Positions 44,218-55,849 are shown, counted from the stretch's first letter. The stretch is 64,000 bases of DNA from RYN-133 sp963785425 (GCA_963785425.1 CAWAVG010000002.1:930001-994000); one strand, 5' to 3'. Notes: generated by a model not told the origin, from the letters alone. A program made the numbers and translations.

Positions 44218-44810
44218 CCGCAACCCGGCGTGCCCTGCACAGCGTTGCCGAAAGCCTGCTCGCCGGGCCGCAGTACCGGGCCAGCGGAACGATCCGATTG
44301 CGTGTCAGCGACGGCGGATTCGCTACCGTGGCCGAGCCTGAGCTGCGTGTCGACGGCCGCGAACTGGTCGTCGCCGGCGAACGTTTCGACCTCGACGGCC
44401 GCACCCTCGCAGACGTCGCCGCGCTGACCGGCCTGGACGCCGGCGCGCCCGCCTCGTATCAGAGCTCGACGACGGTTGCCGATGAGCCACTGCACGTCGA
44501 CGCGATCGATGCGGCGCGCCTGGCAGAAGCACTGGCGATCGGCGACGCCGCGCTGCGGCGGTTCGCACCGGGCGAGGAACCGGTGGTGTGGCCTGAACAC
44601 TTCGACGTCGCGATCCGGATCGACGACGTCAACTACGGGGTCTCCCCCGGCGACGACTCCATCGACGAGCCGTACGCCTACGTCGGCGCCGAACCGGTAC
44701 CCGGCGACGCGTTCTGGAATGCGCCGTTCGGGGCGGCCCGTCCTCTGGCGACGCTCGCCGGAGCCGACGCAGTCGTCGCGTTCTTCAGCGAAGCACGCTC
44801 ACGGCGGTGA
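44214..44810 (+). CDS. Hypothetical protein coupled to the BVMO
   Basis: 198 residues, no signal peptide or membrane segment, no family I recognise. ATG at 44214 overlaps the BVMO stop. The N-terminal half has alternating strands (GTIRLRVSDGGFATVAEPEL, LVVAGERFDLDGRT), and the C-terminal half holds WPEHFDVAIRIDDVNYGVSP, DEPYAYVGAEPVPGD and FWNAPFGAAR, rich in aromatic and acidic residues. The last 26 bases overlap the convergent prepilin peptidase gene. Stable gene coupling suggests a role beside the monooxygenase. Confidence 0.75.
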   Translation: MTATRRALHSVAESLLAGPQYRASGTIRLRVSDGGFATVAEPELRVDGRELVVAGERFDLDGRTLADVAALTGLDAGAPASYQSSTTVADEPLHVDAIDAARLAEALAIGDAALRRFAPGEEPVVWPEHFDVAIRIDDVNYGVSPGDDSIDEPYAYVGAEPVPGDAFWNAPFGAARPLATLAGADAVVAFFSEARSRR

Positions 44811-45246
44811 GCGCGAGGGTCGCCACCACGGCGACCACCAAGCTCAGCGCGATTGGACGCGGAACTGCGTGTCCGTCGACAACGATCATGAGCGCTGTGA
44901 TGAGGGCTGCAGTGAGCGCGAGCCCCGGCAGCACGGCAAGCTTGAGCCCGGCGGCGAGCAGGGTGGCCGCGACACCAGCAAAGGCCAACCCGGTCACAGC
45001 CTCGATCACGGGGTAGCGCGGGCTGATCGGTAGGCCGCAGTCGTAACACTTCCCGCGCAGGACGAGCCAGCCGACGACGGGAACGTTGTGCCGGTTGCGG
45101 ATCTGACTACCGCACCGCGGGCATTTCGACGGCGGCGAGACGATCGATTCGCCTGCCGGCACCCGGTAGATCACGACGTTGAGGAACGAGCCCACGGCGA
45201 GACCGAGCACGCCGGCCAGCACCGCCGAGAACCAGATCGGGATCAC
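44785..45246 (-). CDS. Prepilin peptidase (A24) with short catalytic domain
   Basis: 153 residues, against about 220-290 for the usual enzyme. The N-terminal part is complete: GLAVGSFLNVVIYRVPAGES, then the paired CPRCGSQI and CYDCGLPISPRYP metal-binding cysteines of the methyltransferase-type domain. Membrane segments follow. The first catalytic Asp may be that in MIVVDGHAVP, but the second (GxGD type) motif is missing because the protein ends about 25 residues later. No pilin or secretion gene is nearby. It may be a minimal actinobacterial form or an inactive remnant. Confidence 0.82.
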   Translation of the reverse strand: MIPIWFSAVLAGVLGLAVGSFLNVVIYRVPAGESIVSPPSKCPRCGSQIRNRHNVPVVGWLVLRGKCYDCGLPISPRYPVIEAVTGLAFAGVAATLLAAGLKLAVLPGLALTAALITALMIVVDGHAVPRPIALSLVVAVVATLALTAVSVLR

Positions 45247-45262
45247 CTCGACGATTGTGCCG

Positions 45263-46474
45263 TCAGTGTTCGGCGAGCGCTGTCACCTGAGGCTCGCGTA
45301 ACGGCGCGCAGGCCTGACACAGCCCGACCGCCACGGCGAGCAGACCGATCGCCAGGGTGAGGCCGCGCAGGACACCGACATGGTTACCGACGAGACCGAC
45401 AAGCGGCGGTCCGGCGAGAAACGCGGTGTACGCGATCGACGCGGTGACGCTCACCCGCGCCGCCGCGCGTCGTGGATCGTCGGCGGCGGCGCTCATGCCG
45501 GTCGGGAAGCCCAAGGCGGTCCCGATCCCCCACGCGGCGAAGCCGACGAAGGCGACGACGATCGAATGCCCGAAGACCACGAGAACGAGGCCGACCACCG
45601 CGATGACGGCGGAGACCCGCAGCACAGGAACGCGCCCGCGCCGGTCGAGGATCGCCGGGCCGAACCAGCGGCCCGTCGTCATCGCCGCGAGAAAGACCGC
45701 AAGCGCGGCCGTCCCGGTCGTCGCCGAGGCGTGATAGCCGTCGATGGTCGCGATGCCGATCCAGTCGTTCCCGGTGCCCTCGCTGAACGCGAGGCACAGC
45801 ACGAAGAAGCCGATCGCGAGTGTGCGCGGTTCACGCCACGCTGCGGCGGCCGCCTTGCGCGAGGCATGTGCTTCCTGCTGATGTGCCGAAGGCAGGAAGC
45901 CGCGTGTCGTCGACAGCGGAACTGCCACTGCCACGAAGACCGCGACCGTGACCAGGTGCGCCGAGACGGGTACGTGCAGCGCGATCATGACGGCACCGAT
46001 CGCCGCGCCGGTCACCGTGCCGATGCTCCAGCCCGCATGGAACCGCGACATGATCGACCGGCCCAGTTCCCGTTCGACGTTCGCGCCCTGGACGTTCATC
46101 GCGACGTCCCAGCCGCCGGTGCCGAAACCGAAGAAGAACAGTCCCACGCACACCGGCACGGGGCCGAGCAGATACCCGATACCGGCGATGCACAGGCCGG
46201 TGCTGACCACGACGGACATCACGGCGACGGTGCGCGCCTCGCCGAAGCGGCCGACAACGACACCTGACATCGGCAGCGACATGATCGAACCGACAGCGAT
46301 GCAGAGCAGGATCAGGCCGAGCTCACCCGGCGTCGCGTTCAGCTGATCGCGTATCTGCGGGATGCGTGCGGCCCAGCTGGCGAACCCGAGACCGCCGCCG
46401 AAGAAGGCGACGTAAACCGCCCGGACGGCGCGACCGAGCTCCGCGTCGACGGGCTGTTTGATAGCTGAACGAAT
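45263..46474 (-). CDS. MFS transporter, start codon unclear
   Basis: About 400 residues with 11-12 membrane segments of the major facilitator superfamily; FFFGFGTGGWDVAMNVQGAN and AAWGIGTALGFPTGMSAAA are typical of the FucP-like/YbjJ branch. The first ATG in frame is at 46282, but the frame stays open upstream and encodes a convincing first helix (AVYVAFFGGGLGFASWAARI) followed by PQIRDQLNATPGELGL. No ATG, GTG or TTG lies between the upstream stop and that helix. A possible ATT at 46474, 6 nt after GAGAAG, is used here as the start. Alternatively a base error removed the real start. Follows the GH65 stop by 7 bp. Confidence 0.78.
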   Translation of the reverse strand: MRSAIKQPVDAELGRAVRAVYVAFFGGGLGFASWAARIPQIRDQLNATPGELGLILLCIAVGSIMSLPMSGVVVGRFGEARTVAVMSVVVSTGLCIAGIGYLLGPVPVCVGLFFFGFGTGGWDVAMNVQGANVERELGRSIMSRFHAGWSIGTVTGAAIGAVMIALHVPVSAHLVTVAVFVAVAVPLSTTRGFLPSAHQQEAHASRKAAAAAWREPRTLAIGFFVLCLAFSEGTGNDWIGIATIDGYHASATTGTAALAVFLAAMTTGRWFGPAILDRRGRVPVLRVSAVIAVVGLVLVVFGHSIVVAFVGFAAWGIGTALGFPTGMSAAADDPRRAAARVSVTASIAYTAFLAGPPLVGLVGNHVGVLRGLTLAIGLLAVAVGLCQACAPLREPQVTALAEH

Positions 46475-46481
46475 GATCTTC

Positions 46482-48886
46482 TCAGCGTAGTTCGTCGGCG
46501 CTCATGGGTTCACGCCCGGCCGGTTGTGTCGGCCGCGGCGTGAACGGTTCGACGTGATAGCAGGGCCGGCGAACCGGTTTGCCGTTGTTCAACAGCAGGG
46601 TTTCATCGACGTGCCTGATCTCGACGCCGTCGTCGTCGGTCTCGGACGCGGTGTAGGTGACCTCGTCCGGCCCGACCTCGACGAGGATGTGGGCGCCGTG
46701 CCAGACCAGGCGGAACGCGAGTCGCTTCCAGCCCGGTGCGAGATGCGGCCGGAACGACAGGTGCCCGTCGTAATCGCGCATGCCACCGAACCCGGCGACA
46801 ACGGCAAGCCACGATCCGGCGAGTGACGCGATGTGCAGCCCGTCGCGGGTGTTGTGCTCGAGGTCCCGGATGTCCATCAGGGCCGCCTCGGTGAGGTAGT
46901 CGGCGGCGAGGTCGAGATGCCCGACCTCGGCGGCGACGATCGCCTGCGTGCAGGCCGACAACGACGAGTCGCGCACGGTGATCGCGTCGTAGTACTCGAA
47001 CGCCCGGGCCTTTTCCTCCAGGGTGAACCGGTTCCCGAACCAGTGCATCGCCAGGATCAGGTCGGCCTGCTTCACCACCTGCTTGCGGTAGATCTCCATG
47101 TACGGCGATTTCAGCAGCAGCGGGTACCCGCCGTCGTGCTCGGACGCCTCGAAGTCCCACAGCTCGCGGCTGGTGCTGCCCAGGTCCTGCTGGTGCACCT
47201 GACGTTCGTCGTCGAACGGCACGGCGACGCGCGACGCGGCGGAGCGCCACGTTGCGATCTCACCCTCGGTGACGTCGAGCGCTTGCGCCGACTGCTTCCA
47301 GCGCTGCGCCACGGCCGCTGCGGCCTCCAGGTTCCGCGCGGCGGCCAGGTTCGTGTAGACGTTGTCGCGCACGATGGCGCTGTACTCGTCCGGGCCGGTG
47401 ATGCCGTCGATGTGGAACTTCTCGTCCTCACCGAGGTAGCCGAGCGACATCCACAGCCGCGCCGTCTCGACGAGGATCGGCACGCCGTAGCGCTCCTCGA
47501 ACACGCTGTCCTGCGTCCAGTCGAGGTAACGCTGCACCGCCAACGCCACGTCGGCGTTGATGTGCATCGCCGCGGTGCCTGCGGGCCAGTAACCGGAACA
47601 CTCCTGGCCGCGGATGGTGCGCCACGGGAACGCGGCGCCCGCCATGTGCAACTGGCCCGCGCGTTCCCTCGCGAGATCGAGCGTCGACCAGCGCCACCGC
47701 AGGGCGTCGCGCGCCGCGTTGGCCGAGGTCGCCGTCAACACCGGAAGCACGAACGCCTCGGTGTCCCAGAAGGCGTGGCCGTCGTACCCGGACCCGTCAG
47801 CCCCTTCGCCGGAATCGCGCGCTGCTCGGCCCGCAGGCCCGACTGCAGTGTGTGGAACAGCGCGAAGCGAACGGCCTGCTGGATCTCCGGTGCGTCCTCG
47901 ATCTCGACGTCCGAACATGCCCAGAACAGGTCCAGCGCGGCGCGCTGCTCGTCGGCGAGCGCGTCCCAGCCGGCATGGCGCGCCGACAGCGAGCGCAGCC
48001 CCGGTCTGGTCGCTCAGCGCGCGCAACGAACGCTGGCTCGACCAGCCGTAGCTGACGAACTTGGTGAGGCCCAGCCGCTGCCCCGGTTCGAGCAGGCACG
48101 CCACGGTGAAGCGCGCAATGTCCGGCTGCACCTTGAGGTCGCTCGCGTGGCCGTCGGGGGCGAACACGACGTGGTCCATCGCCGCCGCCATGCGCAGCTT
48201 GCTCTCGCGGGTGCCGTGCAGCAGCCACGCCCGGCTCTCCTCGCCGTCGTGGGCGATCGGGTGCAGCGGAGCCTCCATGAGGGCGGCGACGCGCGGATCC
48301 TTCGACTGCGCGGGGACGAACTCGTTCGCCACCAGCTCCGACTGCACGACGACGCGCGCGCGGTCGCCCACGGCCTCGACCTGCCAGTCGATGGCCATGA
48401 TCGAGCGTTGGGTCAGTGACACCAGGCGCGCGTGAACGCACCCGGATCACCTGACCGGACGGGTGCAGCCCACTCGACGACGCGTGACAGGATGCCGGTG
48501 CGCAGGTCGAGCACCCGGTCGTGGTGCAGCATCTCGCCGTAGCGCAGGTCGAACGGCTCGTCGTCGACCAGCAGCCGGATGATCTTTCCGTCGGTGACGT
48601 TGAGAATCGTCTGCCCGACCTCGGGGAACCCGTAGCCGGCCTCGGCATACGGCAGGGGACGGTTCTCGAAGAACGAGTTCAGATAGGTGCCGGGCAGCGC
48701 GTGGGGGTCGCCCTCGTCGAGGGTTCCGCGCGCGCCGATGTGTCCGTTCGACAGCGCGAACAGCGATTCCGACCGAGCCAGGTCGTCGAGATCGAGCCCG
48801 ACCTCGCGCAGCTCCCACGGCTCGGGCGGATAACGCTCCGCGTGGGCTCTCACGACGAGCCGGCGCTGCGACAGGTGGTTGGTCAC
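46482..48886 (-). pseudogene. GH65 disaccharide phosphorylase (maltose/trehalose/kojibiose type), at least four frameshifts
   Basis: Pieces in three frames assemble into a GH65 protein of about 800 residues. From the GTG at 48886: WELREVGLDLDDLARSES, NGHIGARGTLDEGDP. After shifts near 48460 and 48426: SLTQRSIMAIDWQVEAVGD. After a shift near 48000: ARHAGWDALADEQRAALDLF, then back near 47793 to GYDGHAFWDTEAFVLPVL, HIDGITGPDEYSAIV (general acid Glu), and the C-terminal domain. The GPDEY motif and the following HAD gene are the usual maltose- or trehalose-phosphorylase/beta-phosphoglucomutase pair. Each break is one base. This cluster of indels extends through the next five genes. Confidence 0.82.
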
Positions 48887-48893
48887 CCGGCTA

Positions 48894-49616
48894 TCAAAGC
48901 AGTTGGTCGAGAGATGTGACGACTGCCGACGCGCCGTGCTGCTCGAGGCCCGTGCCGTGCTCCGCGTCGAGCCGGTTGACACCGACGACGTAGCCGAACT
49001 TGCCCGCGCGGCCCGCTTCGACCCCTGCCAGCGCATCCTCGAACACGGCAGCCTGCTCCGGCCGAAACCCCGGCCACCCGGGCGCCTTCGAGGAACGAGT
49101 CGGGTGCCGGCTTTGCCCTTCAGGTGCTTCTCGGTGATCGTGTTGCCGTCGACGCGGCCTTCGACCAGGCTCTCGAGCCCGGTCACGTGCAGCACGTCCT
49201 TGGTGTTGGCGCTGGAGGACACGACGAAGCGACGCAGGCCGGCGCGCTCAGCCGCCTCCAGATACCGTCGCGCGTCCTCGAACACCTTCACGCCGTCGGT
49301 CTTGATCGCCTTGAGCAGCAGCGCATTCTTGCGGTTCCCGACCCCGTACGACGGTGTCCGCCTCGGGCTGGTCGGCCGGCGAGCCCTCGGGCAGGTCGAT
49401 GCCCCGCGACTGAAGGAAGTCGCGCACGCCGTCGGAGCGCGGCTTGCCGTCGACGAAATCGATGTAGTCGCGCTCGGTGAACTCGCTCTGACCGTGGTCG
49501 GCGAGAAGCGGGTCGAACGTCTGCTTCCACGCCTTGCGGTGCACCGAGGCGGTGTCGGTGAGGACGCCGTCCAGGTCGAACAGGCAAACGGTGACGGATT
49601 CAGGCAGTCCGAGCAT
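48894..49616 (-). pseudogene. HAD-family beta-phosphoglucomutase, three frameshifts
   Basis: ATG at 49616. The N-terminal motif VCLFDLDGVLTDTASVH holds the two catalytic aspartates of HAD phosphomutases, and YGVGNRKNALLLKAIKTDG (a later frame) and RRFVVSSSANTKDVL continue the fold. The third frame has KPAPDSFLEGARVAGVS and the fourth VFEDALAGVEAGRAGKFGYV, ending in DQLL at 48894. Breaks are at about 49349 (extra G between GTC and TAC), 49113 (extra A) and 49062. In intact form it would convert beta-glucose 1-phosphate from GH65 phosphorolysis to glucose 6-phosphate. The next gene begins 8 bp after its stop. Confidence 0.82.
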
Positions 49617-49681
49617 TGCCCCAGCATTCCCTGCGTCACTGCGCCGCTATCGCCGCGCTCGGCGTGCCCTAAGTTCGAAGG

Positions 49682-50117
49682 GTGGCCGACCTCGACCTGT
49701 CCGCGCTCCCGCCGTCCATGCCCGGCCTCGACACCCATCTCGGGATCGACGCTGATCGCGGCGTCGGGCGACGAAGTGGTGATGAGCTGGACCGTGCGTC
49801 CGGAGATCACCCAGCCCTTCGGCATCGTGCACGGCGGCATGTACTGCGCGGCGATCGAATCGTCGGCCAGCGTCGGCGCCGCGCTCTGGTACCGCGAGCG
49901 GTCCGAGAACGGCCGGGTGGTCGGGGTCAGCAACCAGACCGACTTCTACCGCGCCGTCAGCGAGGGTGAGCTCACTGCCGTGGCACGCCCCGTGCACCGC
50001 GGGCGTAGCCAACAGGTCTGGCGGGTAGACATCACAGACACGGACGAGCGCCTCGTCGCCCAGGGGCAGGTGCGTCTGCAGAACCTCACGGACTCCCACC
50101 GGGGTCCCGGGCACTAA
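49682..50117 (+). pseudogene. PaaI-type hotdog thioesterase, one frameshift
   Basis: GTG at 49682. MADLDLSALPPSMPGLDTHL is followed, after one extra G at about 49748, by AASGDEVVMSWTVRPEITQP, FGIVHGGMYCAAIESSASVG (the HGG active-site region) and the C-terminal VRLQNL strand. The whole gives about 144 residues of the PaaI/HGG-motif thioesterase family that releases acyl groups from CoA. A promoter gap of 65 bp separates it from the divergent HAD gene, and citrate synthase follows 17 bp later. Confidence 0.82.
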
Positions 50118-50134
50118 CGACAAAGGAGACCCCT

Positions 50135-51423
<1,289 letters not shown>

Positions 51424-51546
51424 CCTCCTCCGGTGTCCCGGGGGCTGGGCTGCACGACACGCACTCGCCCCCAGCCGTCCTGACCATCGTGATCACCGCG
51501 GCTGCGCCGCAGCGACCGGAGTACGTCGTCGACGAGGAGAGAAACC

Positions 51547-52773
51547 ATGGCGTACTACCAGCGGCGAGGCAGCGTGCCGCCGAAGCGTCACACCCAGCAC
51601 CGGGCTCCCGACGGCACCCTCTACTTCGAGGAGCTGATGGGCGAGGAGGGCTTCTTCTCCGACTCGGCGCTGCTCTACCACTGCCGATCTGCCGTCAGCG
51701 CTGGTCGACGTGCGCACCTGGGTGCTGCCCGACCAGCAGACGCGTGCCGAACCAGCCGCTGCTGCCGCTGCACCTGCGGCTGCCCGAACTGTTCAAGCAG
51801 GTCGACATCGAGTCGACCGACGCCGTGACCGGGCGCCGGCTCGTGCTCGGCAACGACGACGTGCGGATCAGCTACGTCGTCGCCGGCCGGCCGTCGCCGC
51901 TGTACCGCAACGCCATCGGCGACGAATGCGTGTACGTCGAGTCGGGACGCGCGACGCGTCGAGACCGATCTTCGGCCCGCTCGAGGCGCGGCAGGGCGAC
52001 TACGTGCTGCTGCCGCGCGCGACGACGCACCGGTGGGTTCCCGACGCCGAGGCGGACGAGCCGCTGCGGCTCTACTGCATCGAGGCGAACAGCCACATCA
52101 CCCCGGCCCGTCGCTACCTGTCGAAGTTCGGGCAGCTGCTCGAGCACGCGCCGTTCTGCGAGCGCGATCTGCACGGGCCGGGCGAGCTGCCCGAGCCGAT
52201 CACGTCTGACGCTGACGTCGAGGTCTACATCAAGCACCGCGGCGACGGGCCCGGGCGGCATCGCCGGCACCGTCCACGTCGGCCCGCACCACCCCTTCGA
52301 CCTCGTCGGCTGGGACGGCTGCCTGTACCCGTACACGTTCAACGTCGCCGACTTCGAACCGATCACCGGCCGGGTGCACCAGCCGCCGCCCGTCCACCAG
52401 GTGTTCGAGGCGCAACAACTTCGTCATCTGCAACTTCGTGCCGCGCAAGGTCGACTACCACCCGCTGTCGATCCCGGTGCCGTACTACCACTCGAACGTC
52501 GACTCGGACGAGGTGATGTTCTACTGCGGCGGCAACTACGAGGCGCGCAAGGGATCGGGCATCGGGCAGGGCTCGGTGTCGCTGCATCCCGGCGGTCACT
52601 CGCACGGTCCTCAGCCCGGCGCCTACGAGCGCTCGATCGGGGTCGAGTTCTTCGACGAGCTCGCGGTCATGGTCGACACCTTCCGCCCGCTGCGCCTCGG
52701 CGAGGGCGCGCGTGCCAGCGACGACGGCCGCTACGCCTGGACCTGGTCGGGCCGTGCTCCTGGCGACGCCTGA
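51547..52773 (+). pseudogene. hmgA: Homogentisate 1,2-dioxygenase, about six frameshifts
   Basis: ATG at 51547 after GAGGAG. MAYYQRRGSVPPKRHTQH and YFEELMGEEGFFSDSALLYH open the enzyme. Later frames give VRTWVLPDQQTRA, QPLLPLHLRLPELFKQVD, FGPLEARQGDYVLLPRATTH, HHPFDLVGWDGCLYPYTF, then FVPRKVDYHPLSIPVPYYHS and PGGHSHGPQPGAYERS with iron-binding His and Glu. Breaks are at about 51684, 51749, 51957, 51967, 52256 and 52413, each fitting one inserted base. The enzyme opens the homogentisate ring in tyrosine/phenylalanine catabolism. The next gene is its pathway partner fumarylacetoacetase. Confidence 0.85.
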
Positions 52774-52784
52774 GCACGCCGCCG

Positions 52785-53942
52785 ATGAGCGACCCCGGCT
52801 TCGGTCTCGATCACCTGCCCTACGGCGCCGTGCGGCTCGGCGACCACCGCACCGTCGCTGTCGCCAGATATACAGATCGCCTTCTCGATTTATCGACAAT
52901 CGATGCGGAGCTGTTCGCGTCCGGATCGCTCGACGCCATGCTCGCCGCCGGTCCCGAGACCTGGCGCCAGGTGCGCGCCGCGGCCGCCGACGCGATCCGG
53001 GCCGACCGCACCCCGCTGCTCGCACTCGACGACGCCACGACGGTGCTGCCCTTCGCCGTCGCCGACTACGTCGACTTCTACGCCTCCGAGCAGCACGCCA
53101 CGAACGCCGGGAGCATCTTCCGGCCCGGCGCGGAACCCCTCACCGCCGAACTGGAAGCGGCTGCCCGTCGGCTACCACGGCCGGGCCGGCACGGTGGTCG
53201 TGTCGGGAACGGCGGTGCGCCGACCCCGCGGTCAGTTCCCTTCGCGCCGCCGGTCCGATCGAGTACGCACCCACCCGCAGGCTCGACTTCGAGGCCGAGG
53301 TCGGGTTCGTCGTCGGTGCGGCGAGCGACGCCCGGCGCGCCCGTGCCGGTCGACCGGTTCGCCCAGCACGTGTTCGGCGTGGTCCTGCTCAACGACTGGT
53401 CGGCGCGTGACATCCAGGGCTTCGAGAGCGCGCCGCTCGGGCCGCACCAGGGCAAGTCGTTCGCGACGTCGGTGTCGGCCTGGATCACGCCGCTCGTCGC
53501 GCTGGAGCGGGCCTGGCGTCCCCCGCCGGCGCGTGACATCGCGCCGCTCCGCCATCTCGACGACGGCGACCTGCCCGGTGGGCTCGACCTCGAGTTGACG
53601 GTCAGCATCAACGGCGAGCCGGTGAGCCGTCCCCCGTTCGCGACCATGTACTGGACGCCCGGCCAACTGCTCGCCCAGCTCACGGCCAACGGCGCCGCCG
53701 CGCGCTCCGGCGACCTGCTCGGCTCCGGCACGGTCAGCGGCCCGGATCGCGACCAGTTCGGCAGCCTGCTCGAACTGTCCTGGAACGGCACCGAGCCGGT
53801 CCCGGTCGGGACGAGCAGCCGCACCTGGCTGGAGGACGGCGACGAGGTGCTGCTCACCGCCTCGGCGCCGGCCAATGACGGCGGACGGCTCGAACTCGGC
53901 GAGGTGCGCGGCCGGATCAGCCCGGCGTCCGCGTCGCGGTGA
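52785..53942 (+). pseudogene. fahA: Fumarylacetoacetase, three frameshifts
   Basis: ATG at 52785, 11 bp after the dioxygenase stop. GFGLDHLPYGAVRLGD, LPFAVADYVDFYASEQHATN open the protein. Shifted frames give LPVGYHGRAGTVVVSGT, then PIEYAPTRRLDFEAEVGFVV, then QHVFGVVLLNDWSARDIQGF, ending near 53942. Breaks at about 53148, 53245 and 53332 each fit one inserted G or C. The enzyme hydrolyses fumarylacetoacetate to fumarate and acetoacetate, the last step of the homogentisate pathway. The usual isomerase gene is not present. The 3' end overlaps the convergent methyltransferase by 26 bp. Confidence 0.85.
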
Positions 53943-54609
53943 CGAGCCACGCGCTCGACCCGAACTGCACGCCGTCCTCGGACGACCAGTGCCGCGCCAG
54001 CAGCTCCCGCAGCCGCTCCCGCGCCGCGTCACGATCGGCGCGGGGCAGCGCCTCGATCAGGGCAGTGGGCTCGCGCAGGCTGAGCACGAGCTCGAAGGCG
54101 GTTTCGACGTCCGGGCCGTAGAACACAGGCTCGATGACCGGGGTGAACCGGACGTCGTCGAACCCGGCACCGCCGAGTACCTCGCCGACCTCGGTGGGGT
54201 CGGCGAGTGAGAACGCATCCGACCCAGGACGGGCGTCGGGCGGCGGTGCGCCCGGTGCCAACGCGTGGCGCACCGCCGTCTCCCACTCGTTGCGTTCGCG
54301 CTGCTGCCACACGAGCAGCACGAGCCGTCCTGCCGGTTGCAGGGCCCGGCCGAGCGCCGCGAACGCCTGCCGCGGTTCGGTGAAGAACATCGCCCCGAAC
54401 CGGCTGATGCACGCCGTGAACCCGGCGGTCTCGAACGGGTGGTCTGCGGCGTCGGCGACGACGAAGGTCGCATTGGACAGTCCTGCGGCCGCGCTGATGC
54501 GGCGGGCGTGCTCGATGACCGGTGCCGACACATCCACGCCCACGACGCGGGCCGCCACTGCTGCGGCGGCCCGCGTCGACTCCCCTGCGCCGCACCCGAC
54601 ATCGAGCAC
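53917..54609 (-). CDS. Class I SAM-dependent methyltransferase
   Basis: At least 230 residues. MLDVGCGAGESTRAAAAV is motif I for SAM binding, with VVGVDVSAPVIEHAR and AADHPFETAGFTACISRFGA further on; it resembles the ubiE/SmtA-like Methyltransf_11/25 enzymes. The first usable start in frame is the GTG at 54609, but the frame is open upstream and encodes a normal family leader (TALFDAEIARHDERFREAT), so the true start probably lies nearer 54670 and lacks a canonical codon as sequenced. Overlaps the phosphoesterase's downstream region on the same strand. Substrate unknown. Confidence 0.8.
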   Translation of the reverse strand: MLDVGCGAGESTRAAAAVAARVVGVDVSAPVIEHARRISAAAGLSNATFVVADAADHPFETAGFTACISRFGAMFFTEPRQAFAALGRALQPAGRLVLLVWQQRERNEWETAVRHALAPGAPPPDARPGSDAFSLADPTEVGEVLGGAGFDDVRFTPVIEPVFYGPDVETAFELVLSLREPTALIEALPRADRDAARERLRELLARHWSSEDGVQFGSSAWLVTATRTPG

Positions 54610-54712
54610 GACATCGCTCGGACCGAGCGCCGTGGCCTCGCGGAACCGTTCGTCGTGCCGCGCTATCTCGGCGTCGAACAGCGCCGTCTTGCTGACGCGG
54701 GGAGGTATCTCG

Positions 54713-55849
54713 TCAGCGATGCCCGCGGTGCCCGGCGGCGAGCAGTGGCCACATCGGCACCACCCCGCCGGCCGTGTCGCCCGCGTGACCGATGTGCCCG
54801 AGGTGCCAGTTGTCCTCGATGGTCGTCAGCAACGAGTAGTGGTTGTACGGCGTGTGGTCGACGAAACCGCGCGGCCCGCACGCCGCCACGACGATCGCCG
54901 GGATCAGCCCGCCGCCGTACGTCCCGCCCGGCCACGAAGTGCTGACCCGCGGGTCGCCGGCCTCGACGTACGGGGAGTCGCAGCAACCGTCTGCGTTCTC
55001 CCAGCCGCCGTTCTCCGGGTTGCCGGTGAAGTCGTTCTCGTCGGTCACGATGACGATCGCGGAGTGCTTCGTCCAGGCGCGCGAGCTGGTGATCGTGGTG
55101 ACCGCACCATGCACGAAGGCGTCGGCCTTCTGCTTCAACGCAGCGTCGTTCGCGTCGTCCTTCGTGTTGCCGTACGGGCACGGTGAGCCGTCGCCCGGGC
55201 TCACGGTGTCGTAGATGCCGCCGTGCATGTCGTGGCACTGGTTCGGCGTGATCCAGACGAATTGCGGGGCGTGTGCGCTGTTCAGGTCGGCGCCGAGCTG
55301 GGTGTAGTCACGCACGTGCGCGAGGCGCTGCGGATCGGTCTTCACGTCGTCGAACAGCACGAACGGGTTGTGCTTCTTCGCGTACAGCTTGTCGGCCGAC
55401 GACGGGCCGTAGTCGGCCAGCTTGTCGGCCGGCAGGTTCTCCATGTACGCGTCCCAGCCGACGTGGTGCGCCTCGAGCTGGTCGACGAGGTTGACCCGGT
55501 CGAGATTGACGATGTTCTGGGAGTTGTCGTCCTGGATGCCGAAGTTGTCGCCGGCGATCGTGGCGATGTAGTTGGGCATCGACGGGTGCGTCACGCCGTA
55601 GTAGTTGTCGGCCATGGCGTAGTGGTGGGCGAGCGAGGTGAGGTAGGGCGCGTTGGGGTCGTCGATGACGCTCGACTGCGAGTGGTTCTCGAGCATGATC
55701 ACGAAGATGTGGTCGAGCGGCGCCGAGTGCCGGTGGTGCTCGCCGCCGGCGCCGTGCGCCGCCGCTCCGGTGATCGACTGCGCCGTGACCACCGCAACCG
55801 CGCCGACGGCTGCGGCCAGCGACACGAGACGGGGGGTGCGAGGTCGCAT
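54713..55849 (-). CDS. Secreted phosphoesterase family protein (PF04185-type)
   Basis: 378 residues. A Sec-type signal peptide (AAAVGAVAVVTAQSITGAAA) is followed by FVIMLENHSQSSVIDD with the catalytic-region Asn-His, THPSMPNYIATIAGDN, and IVIVTDENDFTGNP plus LLTTIEDNWHLGHIGH near the C-terminus. This is the phosphoesterase family that includes phospholipase C and acid phosphatases. ATG at 55849 is the last methionine before the signal. It is divergent from sigK across a 99-bp gap with an inverted repeat, so SigK control is plausible but untested. Confidence 0.9.
   Translation of the reverse strand: MRPRTPRLVSLAAAVGAVAVVTAQSITGAAAHGAGGEHHRHSAPLDHIFVIMLENHSQSSVIDDPNAPYLTSLAHHYAMADNYYGVTHPSMPNYIATIAGDNFGIQDDNSQNIVNLDRVNLVDQLEAHHVGWDAYMENLPADKLADYGPSSADKLYAKKHNPFVLFDDVKTDPQRLAHVRDYTQLGADLNSAHAPQFVWITPNQCHDMHGGIYDTVSPGDGSPCPYGNTKDDANDAALKQKADAFVHGAVTTITSSRAWTKHSAIVIVTDENDFTGNPENGGWENADGCCDSPYVEAGDPRVSTSWPGGTYGGGLIPAIVVAACGPRGFVDHTPYNHYSLLTTIEDNWHLGHIGHAGDTAGGVVPMWPLLAAGHRGHR

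Noticed and set aside
46833..48419. 528-codon plus-strand frame opposite the GH65 gene
   Set aside because: Composition is Arg/Val/His-rich with no domain, while the minus strand has GH65 motifs throughout. Antisense shadow.
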